Assembly: GCA_028015205.1 (NCBI GenBank)
Contig: CM051521.1
Coordinates: 67,440,314 to 67,504,313 of the forward strand
From: Mytilisepta virgata
Taxonomy: Eukaryota > Mollusca > Bivalvia > Mytilida > Mytilidae
Length of the DNA stretch: 64,000 nt
Reading direction: 5' to 3'
The stretch's first letter is position 1; each line of letters starts with the position of its first letter. Below, piece after piece: positions 30,924 through 42,180 of this stretch. The translations under genes and the position numbers were made by a program. Under the pieces are notes generated by a model. It worked only from the letters and a program-made list of their open reading frames with translations, was not told the DNA's origin and searched no databases.

Positions 30924-31013
30924 AAGTTTCCGTCTAGTAACACAATATCTCCTCTCCGATTTTGAAAAAGTCTTACTGTAGTAAGAAATTACTTTTTCTA
31001 CCCCATCCCGAAC

Positions 31014-32267
31014 TTAGGATAATACTGCCCCCATACCGTCATTACTTGCATCAGCATCAATAATGAACAGACCCTTCTCCTGAGGATATGATAATATATG
31101 GGAACTAATCAAAGCTTCTTTCAGCTTGTCAAATGCATTTTGGCATTTTTCATCCCACATAAATTTTTGACTTAACTCGGTCAATTTATGTAAAGGTTTT
31201 GCTATTGCAGCAAATTTAAGCACAAACCGCCTATAATAAGAACAAAGTCCAATGAAATTTCTCACATGTTTCACATTTCTGGGAACTGGCTAGTCTTTGA
31301 CTGCTTTAATCTTTTCCTCATCAGTAGCTATACCCTTTTCACTAACAGTATGGCCAAGAAAAGTTACTTGTTTTTGTAGTAACTTGCATTTTTTTGGACT
31401 TAACTTCAATTTTGCATCTCTAAGTCTAGAGAAAACTTGATCTAATCTCCCTAAATGCTCATCAAAAGTTTCAGAGAATATGATGATGTCATCTAAATAA
31501 ATAAGGCAAATTTTCCATGATAACCCAGACAGTGCACTTTCCATTAACCGTTCAAAAGTTGCGCTGCTATTACATGTACCAAAAGGCATGACATAAAATT
31601 GCCAAAAGCCACCACCTTCAATAGAAAAAGCTGTTTTATGCCTATCTTTAGCAGCTATTTTTACTTGCCAGAAACCACTTTTTAAATCGCAAATTGTGTA
31701 GAGTTTAGAATTGGAAAGTGATGCCAATGTATCATCTATTCTAGGCAAGGGCTCATAGTCTTTTACTGTCACTTCATTAAGTTTTCTAAAATCACAACAA
31801 AATCTTATACTCCCATCTTTTTTTGTAACCATTACAATAGGTGCACACCAAGGACTATTTGAAGGTTCAATAATACCCCTTTCTGCCATATCTTTAATTT
31901 CTTTTTCAGCTTCAAATTTCTTAGACAGAGGAATGCGATATGGTCTTTGCTTTATGGGTTTAGCATCCCCGGTGTTAATCGTATGTTCAACTGCATCAGT
32001 ACAACCTATATCAGATGGAGATTTAGAAAATACATTTTGATGTTTTTCCAACAATTGTTTCAATTTTTCTTTTTGTTCAGAATTCAACTCTTTACTGCCT
32101 TCTTCAAACAAACTACTCAAATGTTCTGGGATTTTGTGCCCTAAAACACTCTCAGCCTTCATCATTCTCACATTTTTATCAATGTTTTCATTAACAATAG
32201 CTGTTTCAAATACAGCTGCAACAGTATTTTCATATAATTTATATGACTCTTTATTTAAATTAATCAT
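31014..32267 (-). pseudogene. Reverse transcriptase of Gypsy-B
   Basis: The main frame 31290-32267 spans the whole finger-palm region: GIIEPSNSPWCAPIVMV, DGSIRFCCDFRKLN, LKSGFWQV, and the YLDD box at about 31490-31505, ending in a stop. A second piece, 31014-31274, starts in the connection domain (HVRNFIGLCSYYRRFV) and reaches the first RNase H aspartate. One stop between them (near 31288-31290) and one at 31014 break an otherwise well-kept gene. Confidence 0.88.
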
Positions 32268-32830
32268 TCGAATAGAATTAAATTATTATTCAAGTCAACA
32301 GCACCTCTGGCCACTAAAATTCCACTTTTATTTACAAAATTTTGGTCCGGTTCAAGGATTCCTACCATATTTTTGTCAATTCCATCAATTAATTTACCAT
32401 GGACAATAGTTTCACTCTGAGGAGGTATCTCGACCTTCTCATTAATAACAATTCTACAACTTACGGGCTGATTATCTCCCTTTTTATAATAGCATGGTAT
32501 TTTTTCTTTATTTAGTACCAAATACCCTTTGCTTAACATTAAGTCACATTTGTATTTTGCTAAGAAGTCCATACCTAAAATACAATTGTCTTGTATGTTT
32601 GCTAACAAAAATTTATGTTCAAAAGAACCTTTTCCAATTGACATTTTTAATTTTACTTCCCCACAAATGGAGTACTATCATCAGTTGCAGTTAACAAATT
32701 CAAGTTTACAGGTTCTATTTCATAGCTTGATGCATCAGACCAATTGTCAAAAATGCTCTTATTCAAAATACTAACATTTTCACCTGTGTCAATCAGTATT
32801 GTAACAAAATTTGCAGCTATTTTTGCAGAA
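32264..32830 (-). pseudogene. Protease region of Gypsy-B
   Basis: The active-site motif LIDTGENVSILN is encoded near 32770-32806 and the second motif ILGMDFLAKYKCDL near 32535-32576. A stop after FVGK near 32654 and a frame change separate them. The C-terminal part overlaps the RT frame by 4 bases. Confidence 0.75.
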
Positions 32831-32869
32831 ATGAAATATCCTTCATTTTCATCACATAAACTTCTTAAT

Positions 32870-33030
32870 ACTATTTTGGGGGGACCATACTATTTCCATC
32901 AGTTCTATTCTGACCATCATGTTGATGGTCCTCAACATTTTGTTCATTTGCATCATATACTTCAGTATCATTTTCAGCTCCTGCTCCTGTGCCAGGACCA
33001 AAAGAAATTATACCTGATGTCTCATCCATT
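32870..33030 (-). pseudogene. Gag N-terminal stub of Gypsy-B
   Basis: An ATG at 33030 opens about 51 codons rich in Gly, Asp, Glu and Asn, ending in a TAG, and runs directly into the protease region in another frame. No capsid core and no zinc knuckle are present, so gag has been removed by internal deletion. Confidence 0.6.
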
Positions 33031-33148
33031 TTCAAATTGTTCTCTTATTTATTTAATTTTAATTTTTAATATATAGTCACCACCAGCACTTGAAAAAATA
33101 TTTTAAATAATTACTATAAGATATTTATTTACTTTTCAGGATATTATC

Positions 33149-33166
33149 CCACCGCTGCTGCCACCA
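33149..33166 (-). other. Primer-binding site of Gypsy-B
   Basis: TGGTGGCAGCAGCGGTGG on the minus strand begins three bases inside the 5' LTR end. Its complement ends in CCA like a tRNA 3' end. Confidence 0.7.
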
Positions 33167-33169
33167 AAT

Positions 33170-34831
33170 TGTTGCGGTGCAGGTCCTGACAGTGAAATTT
33201 TATAGTGAGAACTGTTACAACAATGAAGGACAGTACTATGATGTTACTAAAAATTTTAATAAATGTTATAAAAATTGTGCTATATAGTGTTATCTTCACC
33301 TATAAAAACAACTTTAAAGCTGGAAGCACCAAATATCTATACCAGTGTGACACTAACTGTATAATTTAGCCAGTCAAAGTTTCACCAGTATAAAAAGGAT
33401 GGGAACAAGATTTACCCACTTAACCTAACTAACCGAGCTGATACCTAAACAGCACTGTACCTATCCAGGGTCCGTCAAGTGTCTGGCTTATGGTGACTAT
33501 ACAGGACAAAGATGTATGATGAATTAACACATTTATTTATGAACAAAATTAAATATTAACTATTAAATAATGAAAGTTCTAGTATGGTAGCGTTCCTGAA
33601 GTTTTGTAGGTCCTGTGACACAGAGCTTTCATGATGCAAACAACATTTTGTTTCTAGCACCATTAACGTCTAAACACTGCACATGTATTAATTATACATT
33701 TACAAATTCCAAATGCGAGTTTCACTACCTGAACCAAATTTAGTACAAATCTTAACAAATTGTCACTGGTAAGAACAATTTATCTAATATTGACATAGCA
33801 CTGGATGTATTCAGAACCGAGAGAACAGTACCCCTGCTAAATGATCAGCAGCTAACAAATTATTGAAAACTGGCTTATGACCCAGGGCGTCCACCTTCAA
33901 TCTTGGTTTGGTTCAACAATCCAATAACATATTGTCAAATTATGTTAACAATCAACAATTAAGCTTTAACTGCACATAAGTTAATTGAATTTAAATCAAT
34001 TCACAAATTTAAATATAAAAAATATAATTATATTTATTATTTGACTACTTCTTTAACTTTTAGCTAATAAACAACTGTCCCTTATCATACATTGTCTCCT
34101 TCTTTTTTTTAATTTATTTTATTTCCCAATCTACGCCTCAAAGCCAATTTTGTTTTATTTTATTTGTTGTTTTTACGTTTTTACGAACGGCCTTGCCGTG
34201 AGTGCTTCGCCTATAGCCTGCGGACTCCCCCACTAAACAAATCGGAAAGTTTTTATATTTACCGCGTCCATTTGTAACACATCAGGGCTTATCGAAACCA
34301 TCATTTAGCTTCTGTAGAAACACCAATCAGCATCGCTTTGCCGCAAGATGTCAGCGAATACATTTTACCCCCTATCGCTTGTATGCTGTCGTGCATATGA
34401 ATGCATGCACTTTACCAATGGAAACAATAGTTATTTTGTAGGTAAACAACCAAGCAAACTATGTGTGAACTTAAATTTTATTACCCAACTATTTCCATGT
34501 GTAAAATTTGATGTGTGTTGGCAGTGACGTCAATTTGCTATTCTGAAAATAGCGACCTTCACATCATTGGAATGTAACCGGAAATTGGATAAAATGTAAA
34601 CAAATAACATTTACCAGCTGTCTATGTCTGCCTTCCAGCATGAATACTGAAATAAAATGGAACCTCTAGGGCATTTCCCTTTATTACCTGCTTTTGTAAA
34701 GTGAACCTGGAGTTCGTAGAGAACACGAACATGAATAACACTAATATTTAGACATATTCTGGATTCTTCAACCTTGTCACGAGCGAGTTTATTTTCAAGT
34801 TCAACGGTATGGGGTTTTGCAGATCGTAACA
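33170..34831 (-). repeat. 5' LTR of Gypsy-B
   Basis: 1,662 bases, close to identical to 26134-27792. Visible differences: an extra ACA near 33219 and about a dozen single-base changes, mostly transitions. It contains the CRE-like site at 34525-34532 and the BTB echo at 34738-34775. Confidence 0.93.
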
Positions 34832-35539
34832 GTATAATAAACCAAAATATCACAATTATCAAAGACGTAGTAAGAATTAACTGTATAAAAACTAAAATAA
34901 ATGAAAGTAATTTTTTTCTTCCTTCATACATGTATAAACAAAATTTTGCAACAATACAAAGGTCTCCATTATCTACATGTATATAGTAGCTTTTATAATA
35001 CACCATAAAAACATCAAAATTAATAGGTGTATAAATTTGGATAACCTCAATATATATGAGGTAGTTGTTGTGTGGCAGTGTTTGTAAAATTAAGGAACAC
35101 TGACTAGATTTTTTTAATGGGAAACTGAATTTTGTTTACAATTTCAAGGTGACTTTTGGTCAATTTCCGTCGGTATATTTGGTATTTATCTTATGGTGCG
35201 GGCTTTTACTCCCTATTGAAGACCACAGGATAAACTCTGTATGTTATGAATCTTGCTCAGTTTAACAGAATATTTTCAAATTGATATGTAATCAATATTA
35301 TTATCAATTAACATAAACCAAAATTTCTTTTAATGCCAGATTCATTAAAGTATTGACATAATTCTAATGGTAATAACATAGCGGTAATTCTTTTTTCCAG
35401 TCATATAGAATTTTTGCCATGATTTGGCCTTTAACCTATAAAAATTATGTGTAGAAAAATAATTTCTGATGTATTTTGGGTAAGTGTTCTTTGGTCTAAG
35501 AAATGATCATATTATGAATGTGACTAGGATTATCCTTAT
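34832..35539. other. A+T-rich spacer right of Gypsy-B
   Basis: Begins GTATAATAAACC, the end of the R2 tail split by Gypsy-B. Beyond that I see no repeat family or coding region. Confidence 0.5.
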
Positions 35540-37070
35540 AAGGACAAGTCTGATTGCTCAGTGATTTCAGCAGTCAGACCTTTAAATGAATTTTCCCATA
35601 AGATCTTATATTTAAATAAGCTCAGCTTACGGCAATATTGGTTTGGAGTATAAACAGATAAAAGTTTTTAAAATGGATCACCTGAAGACCAACAAAATTT
35701 TAATCTCATTTGGCCCACTTGCTCAAGTAGAAAAAAAAACAACAGCCATACTATTTAGAGGTTCAGACCCTTCGATACAATTTTGAAAGGAGGCAACCAA
35801 GAACTATTCCATTAAATATAAGTTTCAATTGGCCCAGAAGTTTCACAGGTCAATGGACACATTTCTAAAAGAGAACCATCTAAGGACCATTGTTACAACT
35901 GACTAAGTGGTTTCAGAAAAGATTTTTAAATGAATTTTCCCATAGGGTCCTATACTAAACTAAGTTCAGCTGTGGCGGCCATCTTGGTTGACAATCCGGG
36001 TGATTGGACACAATTATGAAAGAGGACAATCTAAGGAGCAATGCTGCTAAGTTTAGTTCCAATAGGCTCAGTAGTTTCAGACAAGAAGATTTTTGAGTGA
36101 ATTTCCCATAGGGTCCTATGTTAAAATAAGTTCGGCTGTGGCGGCCATCTTGGTTAACAGTCCATGAAATTGGACACATTTCTGAAAGAGGACCTCCTAA
36201 GGACCAATGCTACCAAGATTAGTTCCAATTGGCTCAGTAGTTTCAGATGAGATGATTTTGGAGTGAATATCCTATAGGGTCGTATGTTGAACTAAGTTCG
36301 ACTGTGGTGCCATCTGGTTCACAGTCCACGAAATCGGACACATTTCTGAATGAGGACCCCCTAAGGACCATTGCTGCCAAGTGTTTCCAATTGGTCAAGT
36401 GGTTTCAGACAAGATTTTTCAATGAACTTTCCCATAGGGCGCTATGTTAAACTAAGTTCAGTTGTTGCAGCCATCTTGGTTGACAGTCAGGGTCATCGGA
36501 CACAATTCTGAAAGAGGACCATCTTTAAATATCTTTAAAGAAAAGTTTACTCCTGATGATGCCTTTAAAGGGCAAAAACACCTATAATGGGTCAATTGAT
36601 GATTTGGTCATGTTGACTTATTTGTAGATCTTACTTTGTTGAACATTTTTGCTGCATACAGTTGTCTTTATCTATAATATTTAAGATAATAACCTAAAAC
36701 TACAAAATTTCCTAAAAATTTACAATTCAGGGGCAATAACCCAAAAAGGGTTGACTGATTTGTCTGAAAATTTCATGGCATGTAGATCTTGACTTGATGA
36801 ACATTTTTACCTGCATCAGTTTTGCTCTAAATGCTTTAGTTTTTGAAATATAAGACAAAAACTGCAGTTTACCCCTATGTTCTATATTTAGCCATGTCGG
36901 CCATGTTGGGTGGACACTTTTTAAACCAGATATCCTAATGATGCTTGTGGTCAAGTTTGGTTCCATTTGGCCGAGTAGTTTCAGAGGAGATTTTTGTAAA
37001 AGATAACGGACGACGGATGCCAAGTGATGAGAAAACCTCACTTGACCCTCTGGATCAGGTGAGCTAAAAA
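35540..37070 (+). mobile_element. R1 element, long copy without clear head
   Basis: Five to six satellite units of the GGCCATCTTGGTT type, then the R1 right-hand module (GGGCAAAAACACCTATAATG, CAATTCAGGGGCAATAACCC, GTTCTATATTTAGCCATG), then GACGGATGCCAAGTGATGAG and the tail hairpin ending GAGCTAAAAA at 37070. Confidence 0.75.
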
Positions 37071-37506
37071 TAACGAAAAACTTGTAAATATCCCCTACAA
37101 GACTTATAAGAGTGTTTACAATCGTTATACAATCAAAATACAATGTATTATAAATGTCTGATTTCAAATGGAGTCAGCCTTCATACAACTTCATTTCTTC
37201 TCTCTGACTGCCTTTGTATATCGAAACCTGTTTCTTTCATAGAAATGTTATACTTTACACAATTTTTCTCCATATTTCCAACATCACAATTCAGCCACTT
37301 TCACACATTATTTTACTTCTGTTTTCTTCAAACACTTGATGCATGTGATCTAATTCATAATTCGCATCCAAAACCTATAAAAATATCACTGTAATTATAC
37401 TGTTTAAATTAACATTAGGGACAATCTTGATCTGGTTCAACAATAAAGGCATTACATTACCATATCCCATTATTAATTTCCTCACTGCTCAGCTGGGTGG
37501 TAAACA
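37071..37506. other. Spacer, nothing recognised
   Basis: An 83-codon open frame at 37143-37394 has no recognisable similarity and unremarkable composition. I do not call it a gene. Confidence 0.4.
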
Positions 37507-37898
37507 AGAGGCTCTCAAGAGCTTGTATCGCTCACCTGGATTTAACTTTTCACCTCGAGCAGACCTAAAAATTTAAGTGTTGCAGTCAATTTGGCTGGTT
37601 TTTCTATAGGGTTCCGAGTTAAACTAAGTCGGCTGTAGCAGGCATCTTGGTTTACAGTCCAGGTCAATGGACACATTTCTAAAAGAGAACCATCTAAGGA
37701 CCATTACTGGCTTAGTACATTTTACCCCCTTTGTTCTATTTTTAGCCATGTCTGCCATGTTTTGTCAGGCAGGGTCATCGGATACATTTTTAAAACTAGA
37801 AACCCTAATGATAAATGTGGCAAAGTTCAGAGGAGAAGATTTTTGTAAAAAGCCAACGGACGACAGGCACCAAGTGATCAGGTCAGGTGAGCTAAAAA
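37507..37898 (+). mobile_element. R1 element, short 392-bp copy
   Basis: Both ends present: AGAGGCTCTCAAGAGCTTGT then GCTCACCTGG at the left, GTCAGGTGAGCTAAAAA at the right. The core is only about two partial units, so it gives a minimal form of the family. Confidence 0.8.
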
Positions 37899-37946
37899 GG
37901 CATTTCTTTGGATACGTAAATTCGTGGATTGCTGGCTTAAAGAACA

Positions 37947-37980
37947 AGAGGCTCCCAAGAGACTGAATTACTCACCTGTT
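37947..37980 (+). repeat. R1 head, isolated
   Basis: AGAGGCTCCCAAGAGACTGA then CTCACCTGT, with no R1 satellite after it. The Penelope-like sequence begins within about 40 bases. Confidence 0.6.
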
Positions 37981-38009
37981 ACTTTTTGTGTAGATCTTAC
38001 ATCAATGAT

Positions 38010-39352
38010 TATTTTTTACATACCTACATATGTCAAGGACACTACTCATGCACTCAATTTTTTCGATAACTATAAAGCTGTCTCCCTACATCCTAAAATG
38101 TTCACCATGAATATAACAGCTTTATACACCAGCATCCCTAATACCGATGCCATTATTGCAGTTAAAACACTTTTTGGACAAGAGAACCAATCCATATGTA
38201 AATACTGATAAAATTCTCAGGCTGACTGAATTGGTACTCAAATTCAACAGATTCAAATTCAATGAAGATTACTTCTCACAGACGGGACGGGTGGCAATGG
38301 GTACAAAAATGGGACCGAGTTTTGCTTGTCTGTTTGTTGGCTATCCGGAGGAAAAGATGTTTACGGAATTTGATGGACCCATTCCTCGCCTATTTAAAAG
38401 TTATATAGATGATGTCTTCTGAGTATCTGATGACTCCGACAAGGAACTCCAGTCTTTCATCAATTTCGTATCGTCTTACCATCCATCAATTAAATACACA
38501 TTCTCTGTTAGTGAGTCGGAATTGTTGTTCCTTGACTTGACATGTAAATTCGTTGACAGCAGCATCGAAACCTCGGTCTTTTATAAACATACCGACGCAC
38601 ACTGCTACCTGACCTATTCCTCTTGTCATCCTAAGTCTTGCAAAGATGCCATCCCTAAATCTCAGTTTCTTAGACTTAGACGCATCTGCAGCAATGAAGA
38701 GGATTTCAGACAGCAGTATGACAAGATGTCCACCTTCTTCCGAAGGAGAGGTTATCCCCAAATGCCCATTGACAGGGCATTTGAATCTGTTTCCAATGTG
38801 ACCAGACCCAACGCCTTAAAGTCTGGTCGGAAGTCTAACAACAAACATGTTCCAATGGTCCTTACTTACCATCCCCATAATTTCGTCATCCGTAACATCC
38901 TTATGAAAAAATTTTAATAACATAATGATGAAAGATCTGTTGATGTGTGAAATTTTTGAGACTGTTCCCATCACTACCATAAGGGGAAAAGTCTAAAAAT
39001 CCACTTAGTCAGTAGTTCGATCAAGTCGAGCATTTCCTCATAAAAAACTGACTACAGGGGATCCAGGCCATGTAAAAGATCCAGATGTGTGACATACCCC
39101 TACACCATGGACACTAAAGAGATCTTGGGCCCTGACAACAAATACATAATTCAAAATTGGTATATCTGTACTGATATAAATTTGGTTTACGCAATCGTCT
39201 GTACGAATTGTGATAAGGTATATATCGGAGAGACATGTCATCGCCTTGGTGACCGCTTTGTGGAACACTTGCGTTCAATAAAGAATGGAACTGATTGTCC
39301 AGTTGCAATCACTTTCGATTGCCTGGTCACAGCTTGTCAGATGTCCGTGTAA
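38010..39352 (+). pseudogene. Penelope-like element: RT and GIY-YIG endonuclease
   Basis: Pieces 37924-38208, 38147-38422, 38522-38917 and 39089-39352 make a 5'-truncated Penelope-like polyprotein. RT motifs: FTMNITALYTSIPN (38101-38142), AMGTKMGPSFACLF, and YIDDVF at about 38403-38420, followed at once by a TGA. The C-terminal domain is a GIY-YIG nuclease: VYAIVCTNCDKVYIGETCHR and RFVEHLRSIKN. At least three frame changes or stops. The N-terminal half is missing. Confidence 0.82.
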
Positions 39353-40289
39353 CCGTTTTAAGGACAGTTAACAGAGGAAGATAATACAGACAACGTCTTG
39401 AGCAGAAAATAATTTTTAGCCTGGGGACACTCCAACCCCGTTGAATTAATGTAAAAAATTCTTAATTTCAATTCATTTTAGTAAGTATTCACACTAACTT
39501 TTATCTGTACAGTTATCTTATATATGGTACGTTTTCTATACATCACAACATCAAAGATATTATTTTACTTTTTTTACTATATATAGTTTTACTATCTACC
39601 TTGCCATTTATGTATTTTCTATGAAGTACGGTTTACTGATCAACACCCACGTCAAATAATTTCTTGTTTTTGTTTACATTTTATGTACGGACTCAGTCTT
39701 GCTCTGGGTTTCAAATAGTCAACATCTTTTTATTTTTATTTTTTACATGCTCTTGATCAAGACCATATTGGTCGAAACGTTGGGTATTTTTAACTTTTTA
39801 GTTTGTTTTTTTTTTTACGATTTTATATTTAGTTTTATTTGACTAAAATGTATTTTATACATTTTAGTCATTTTATGCCCCTTTTGACAGCTCACCGTTT
39901 CCATTTATTTTTCTTGTTAATGATTACTTTTGCTATTTAATGTATATTGTTGCATTTTTCGCCTAAATATTGACTTGAACAGCTGAAATATAGAATCCTG
40001 AACCCAAATATATCTAGTTGCTAGGAACTTTTTCATAGGTTGCTATGGACTTTTTCAATGGCATTGACTCTTGACTAACATTTTGACTTGTACTGCTAAA
40101 TGATAGGGTCCTTAACCCAAATATATATGGTTGCTATGGACTTTTTCATTGGTTGCTATGGACAATGACCTTGACCCTTCATTTTAGTTGTACAGCTACC
40201 ATTTAATTTATTTCAAGTTTTCCTCTTAAATCTGTAACAATATGTCAGACCATTATTTTTACTGACAATTACTGTTTACAAGTAAATAA
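39353..40289. other. 3' flank of Penelope-like element and local repeats
   Basis: Non-coding. From about 39985 to 40190 two copies of a roughly 115-base unit occur (GAACCCAAATATAT, GGTTGCTATGGACTTTTTCA). The same unit recurs at about 57250-57380. Confidence 0.55.
39752..39781 (+). ncRNA. Decayed hammerhead-ribozyme-like motif
   Basis: CTTGATCAAGACC, a 5-base loop, then GGTCGAAACGTT. GACC and GGTC pair as stem II and GAAAC matches the conserved GAAA core; the CTGATGA box is altered. Hammerheads are known in the terminal repeats of Penelope-like elements and this lies 400 bases downstream of the GIY-YIG domain. Probably inactive. Confidence 0.4.
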
Positions 40290-41760
40290 TCTTTCATGGG
40301 CAAAAACTCCTATAAGGGGTCAAATGACGATTTTGGTCTTGTTGACTTATTTGTAGATCTTACTTACTGAACATTTTTGCTGTTTACACTTTGTCCTTAT
40401 CTATAATAATATTCAAGTTAATAACCTAAAACTGCAAAATTTCCTTAAAATTAACAATTCAGGGGCAATAACCCAAAAATGGGTTGACCGATTCGTCGGA
40501 AAATTTCATGACAGGTAGATCTTGACCTCATAAACCGTTTTACTTCTTTTTCAGTTTTGCTCTAACTGCTTTAGTTTTTGAGATATGAACCAAAAAGTGC
40601 ATTTTTCACCTATGTTCTATTTTTAGCCATGGCAGCCATGTTTCTCGATGGACCAAAAAAAAAAAAACACAAAATTAATATTAGATACCCTAAGAATCTT
40701 TCAGCATAAGTGTAGCTGAAATTTATTCAGTAGTTTCAGAAGAGATTTTTGAAAGTTTATGAAGATGATAAGAAAAATGTGAAAAATCGCCTTTAAAGAG
40801 TAAAAACTCCTATAAGGGGTCAATTGACAATTTTGGTCATGTTGACTTACTTGTAGATCTTGCCTTGTTGAACATTTTTTCTGGTTACAGTTTGTCTTTA
40901 TCTATACAGTAAAACCTGTCCCTTCTGCCAAGCAAATGTGGTCTCTCAAGACAGGTGGTCTTTCATAAGAAGTCAGTCCAAAAAATCGATCAATCAACCA
41001 AATATAACCAAATGTAAGTAATAAACCAATGAACTAGAAACTGACATTTATTGTTAATCCCTTCAGACATGTGTCCACCATATCTTCTTTTATATTTGAT
41101 AAATACGCTAGACTTAATATTGTAACGACTCTTGAAATGGTCAAGCCACCCATTGGAAGCTGTAAAGTCACCATGCCCCATTTCTGTGGAAACAATGATT
41201 GCTTTCTCTTGAATCAATTTTCCAGTTATAGGAATGTTTTTACTTTGCACTGAACAAAACCTGTTCCATACACATGCGTTTTAATCACCATATAACATTC
41301 GTCTAGCTGTAACATACTTTCGTTCCGACTGAAAACCATTTTCCAATTCTGTTTTAATATTGTCCTTTCCTTTATACTTTGGATTTTGGTCTTCCCAACA
41401 CTAAAATGTTCAGCAATCTTGCAAGCACTTTCACCCTTTTCACTTTTTTCAATCATGGCAATTCGATCTTGAAGGGTCAAAACTTTTCTTTTTTTAGTAG
41501 CTGAAGCCATTTTGTCAAACACTCGTTATCTACTGAAAACTTTTACAAACTGACAGTTTTTAATTTAAAACTGCAAAATTTCCTAAAAATTAACAATTCA
41601 GGGGCACTATCCCAACAAAGAGTTGACCAATTCTTCTGAAAATTTCATGGCAGGTACATCTTGACCTGATGAACATTTTTACCCCATGTCAGCAGTTTTA
41701 CTCTAAATGCTTTAGTTTTTGAGATATAAGAATGCAAACAACAGTTTGTATAAAATTCCA
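40290..41760 (+). mobile_element. R1 right-hand module split by a DNA transposon
   Basis: The R1 module (GGGCAAAAACTCCTATAAGG, CAATTCAGGGGCAATAACCC) appears at 40300-40750, restarts at 40795, is cut after TTTATCTATA at about 40905, and resumes at about 41562 with AAAACTGCAAAATTTCC. No closing tail is seen. Confidence 0.65.
40906..41562 (-). mobile_element. pogo/Tigger-like fragment with CENP-B-type domains
   Basis: The left end reads TA then CAGTAAAACCTGTCCC, like pogo/Tigger termini. On the minus strand 41226-41522 encodes KRKVLTLQDRIAMIEKSEKG and KIAEHFSVGKTKIQSI (CENP-B N-terminal helix-turn-helix), and 40990-41250 encodes a Tc5-type DNA-binding region (TASNGWLDHFKSRYNI). The catalytic DDE domain is absent and no matching right terminus is seen, so the element is deleted and truncated. 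Confidence 0.7.
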
Positions 41761-42180
41761 GTGATTTTTCCTAAATATATTATGTCATAGGTATGGAATT
41801 CCCTCTATTTATAAGTTCTAGATATTGATTTCTGATTGTTTTTTGGTTTCATTATATAAATTAGAGTCTTGGCTTTATTTTAAGTTTAAAAAAATGCATG
41901 AAATGTAAAAAAGTAATTTTTTTCAGAAAAGTTTTATTAATGGGAGACTACTCTGAAAACATCCAAAAAATGGGTCAAAGACACAAATGGCCGGGTTGCT
42001 TGGTGTTTATTGTAGTGATGACAAAGGTGATTACAAGATCATATTGCACATTGGCAGTCATGAATATTTATATAGACAAAATCAGACACATTGTATGTTG
42101 GTGTACGAGCACAGAGGCAGCCATCAATTTAATTAAAAATAGGTGAAGTAAGCAATATTTGATTTGATTACATGTTGATA
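41761..42180. other. A+T-rich spacer
   Basis: No repeat family or coding sequence recognised. Confidence 0.4.

Larger units (their letters stand above)
26134..34831 (-). mobile_element. Gypsy-B: LTR retrotransposon with BTB-domain ORF
   Basis: Two 1.66-kb LTRs bracket a minus-strand Ty3/Gypsy pol. Differences between the LTRs are about a dozen substitutions and one 3-base indel by eye, so insertion is recent. Most of gag and the first two-thirds of integrase are deleted. Between pol and the 3' LTR lies an extra coding region for a C2H2 zinc finger and a BTB/T1 domain. A primer site and a purine tract are in the right places. I see no clear target duplication. Confidence 0.93.

Noticed and set aside
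26134..34836. Target-site duplication for Gypsy-B
   Set aside because: The left flank reads GGTGT and the right GTATA; only GT is shared with confidence, too short to claim.
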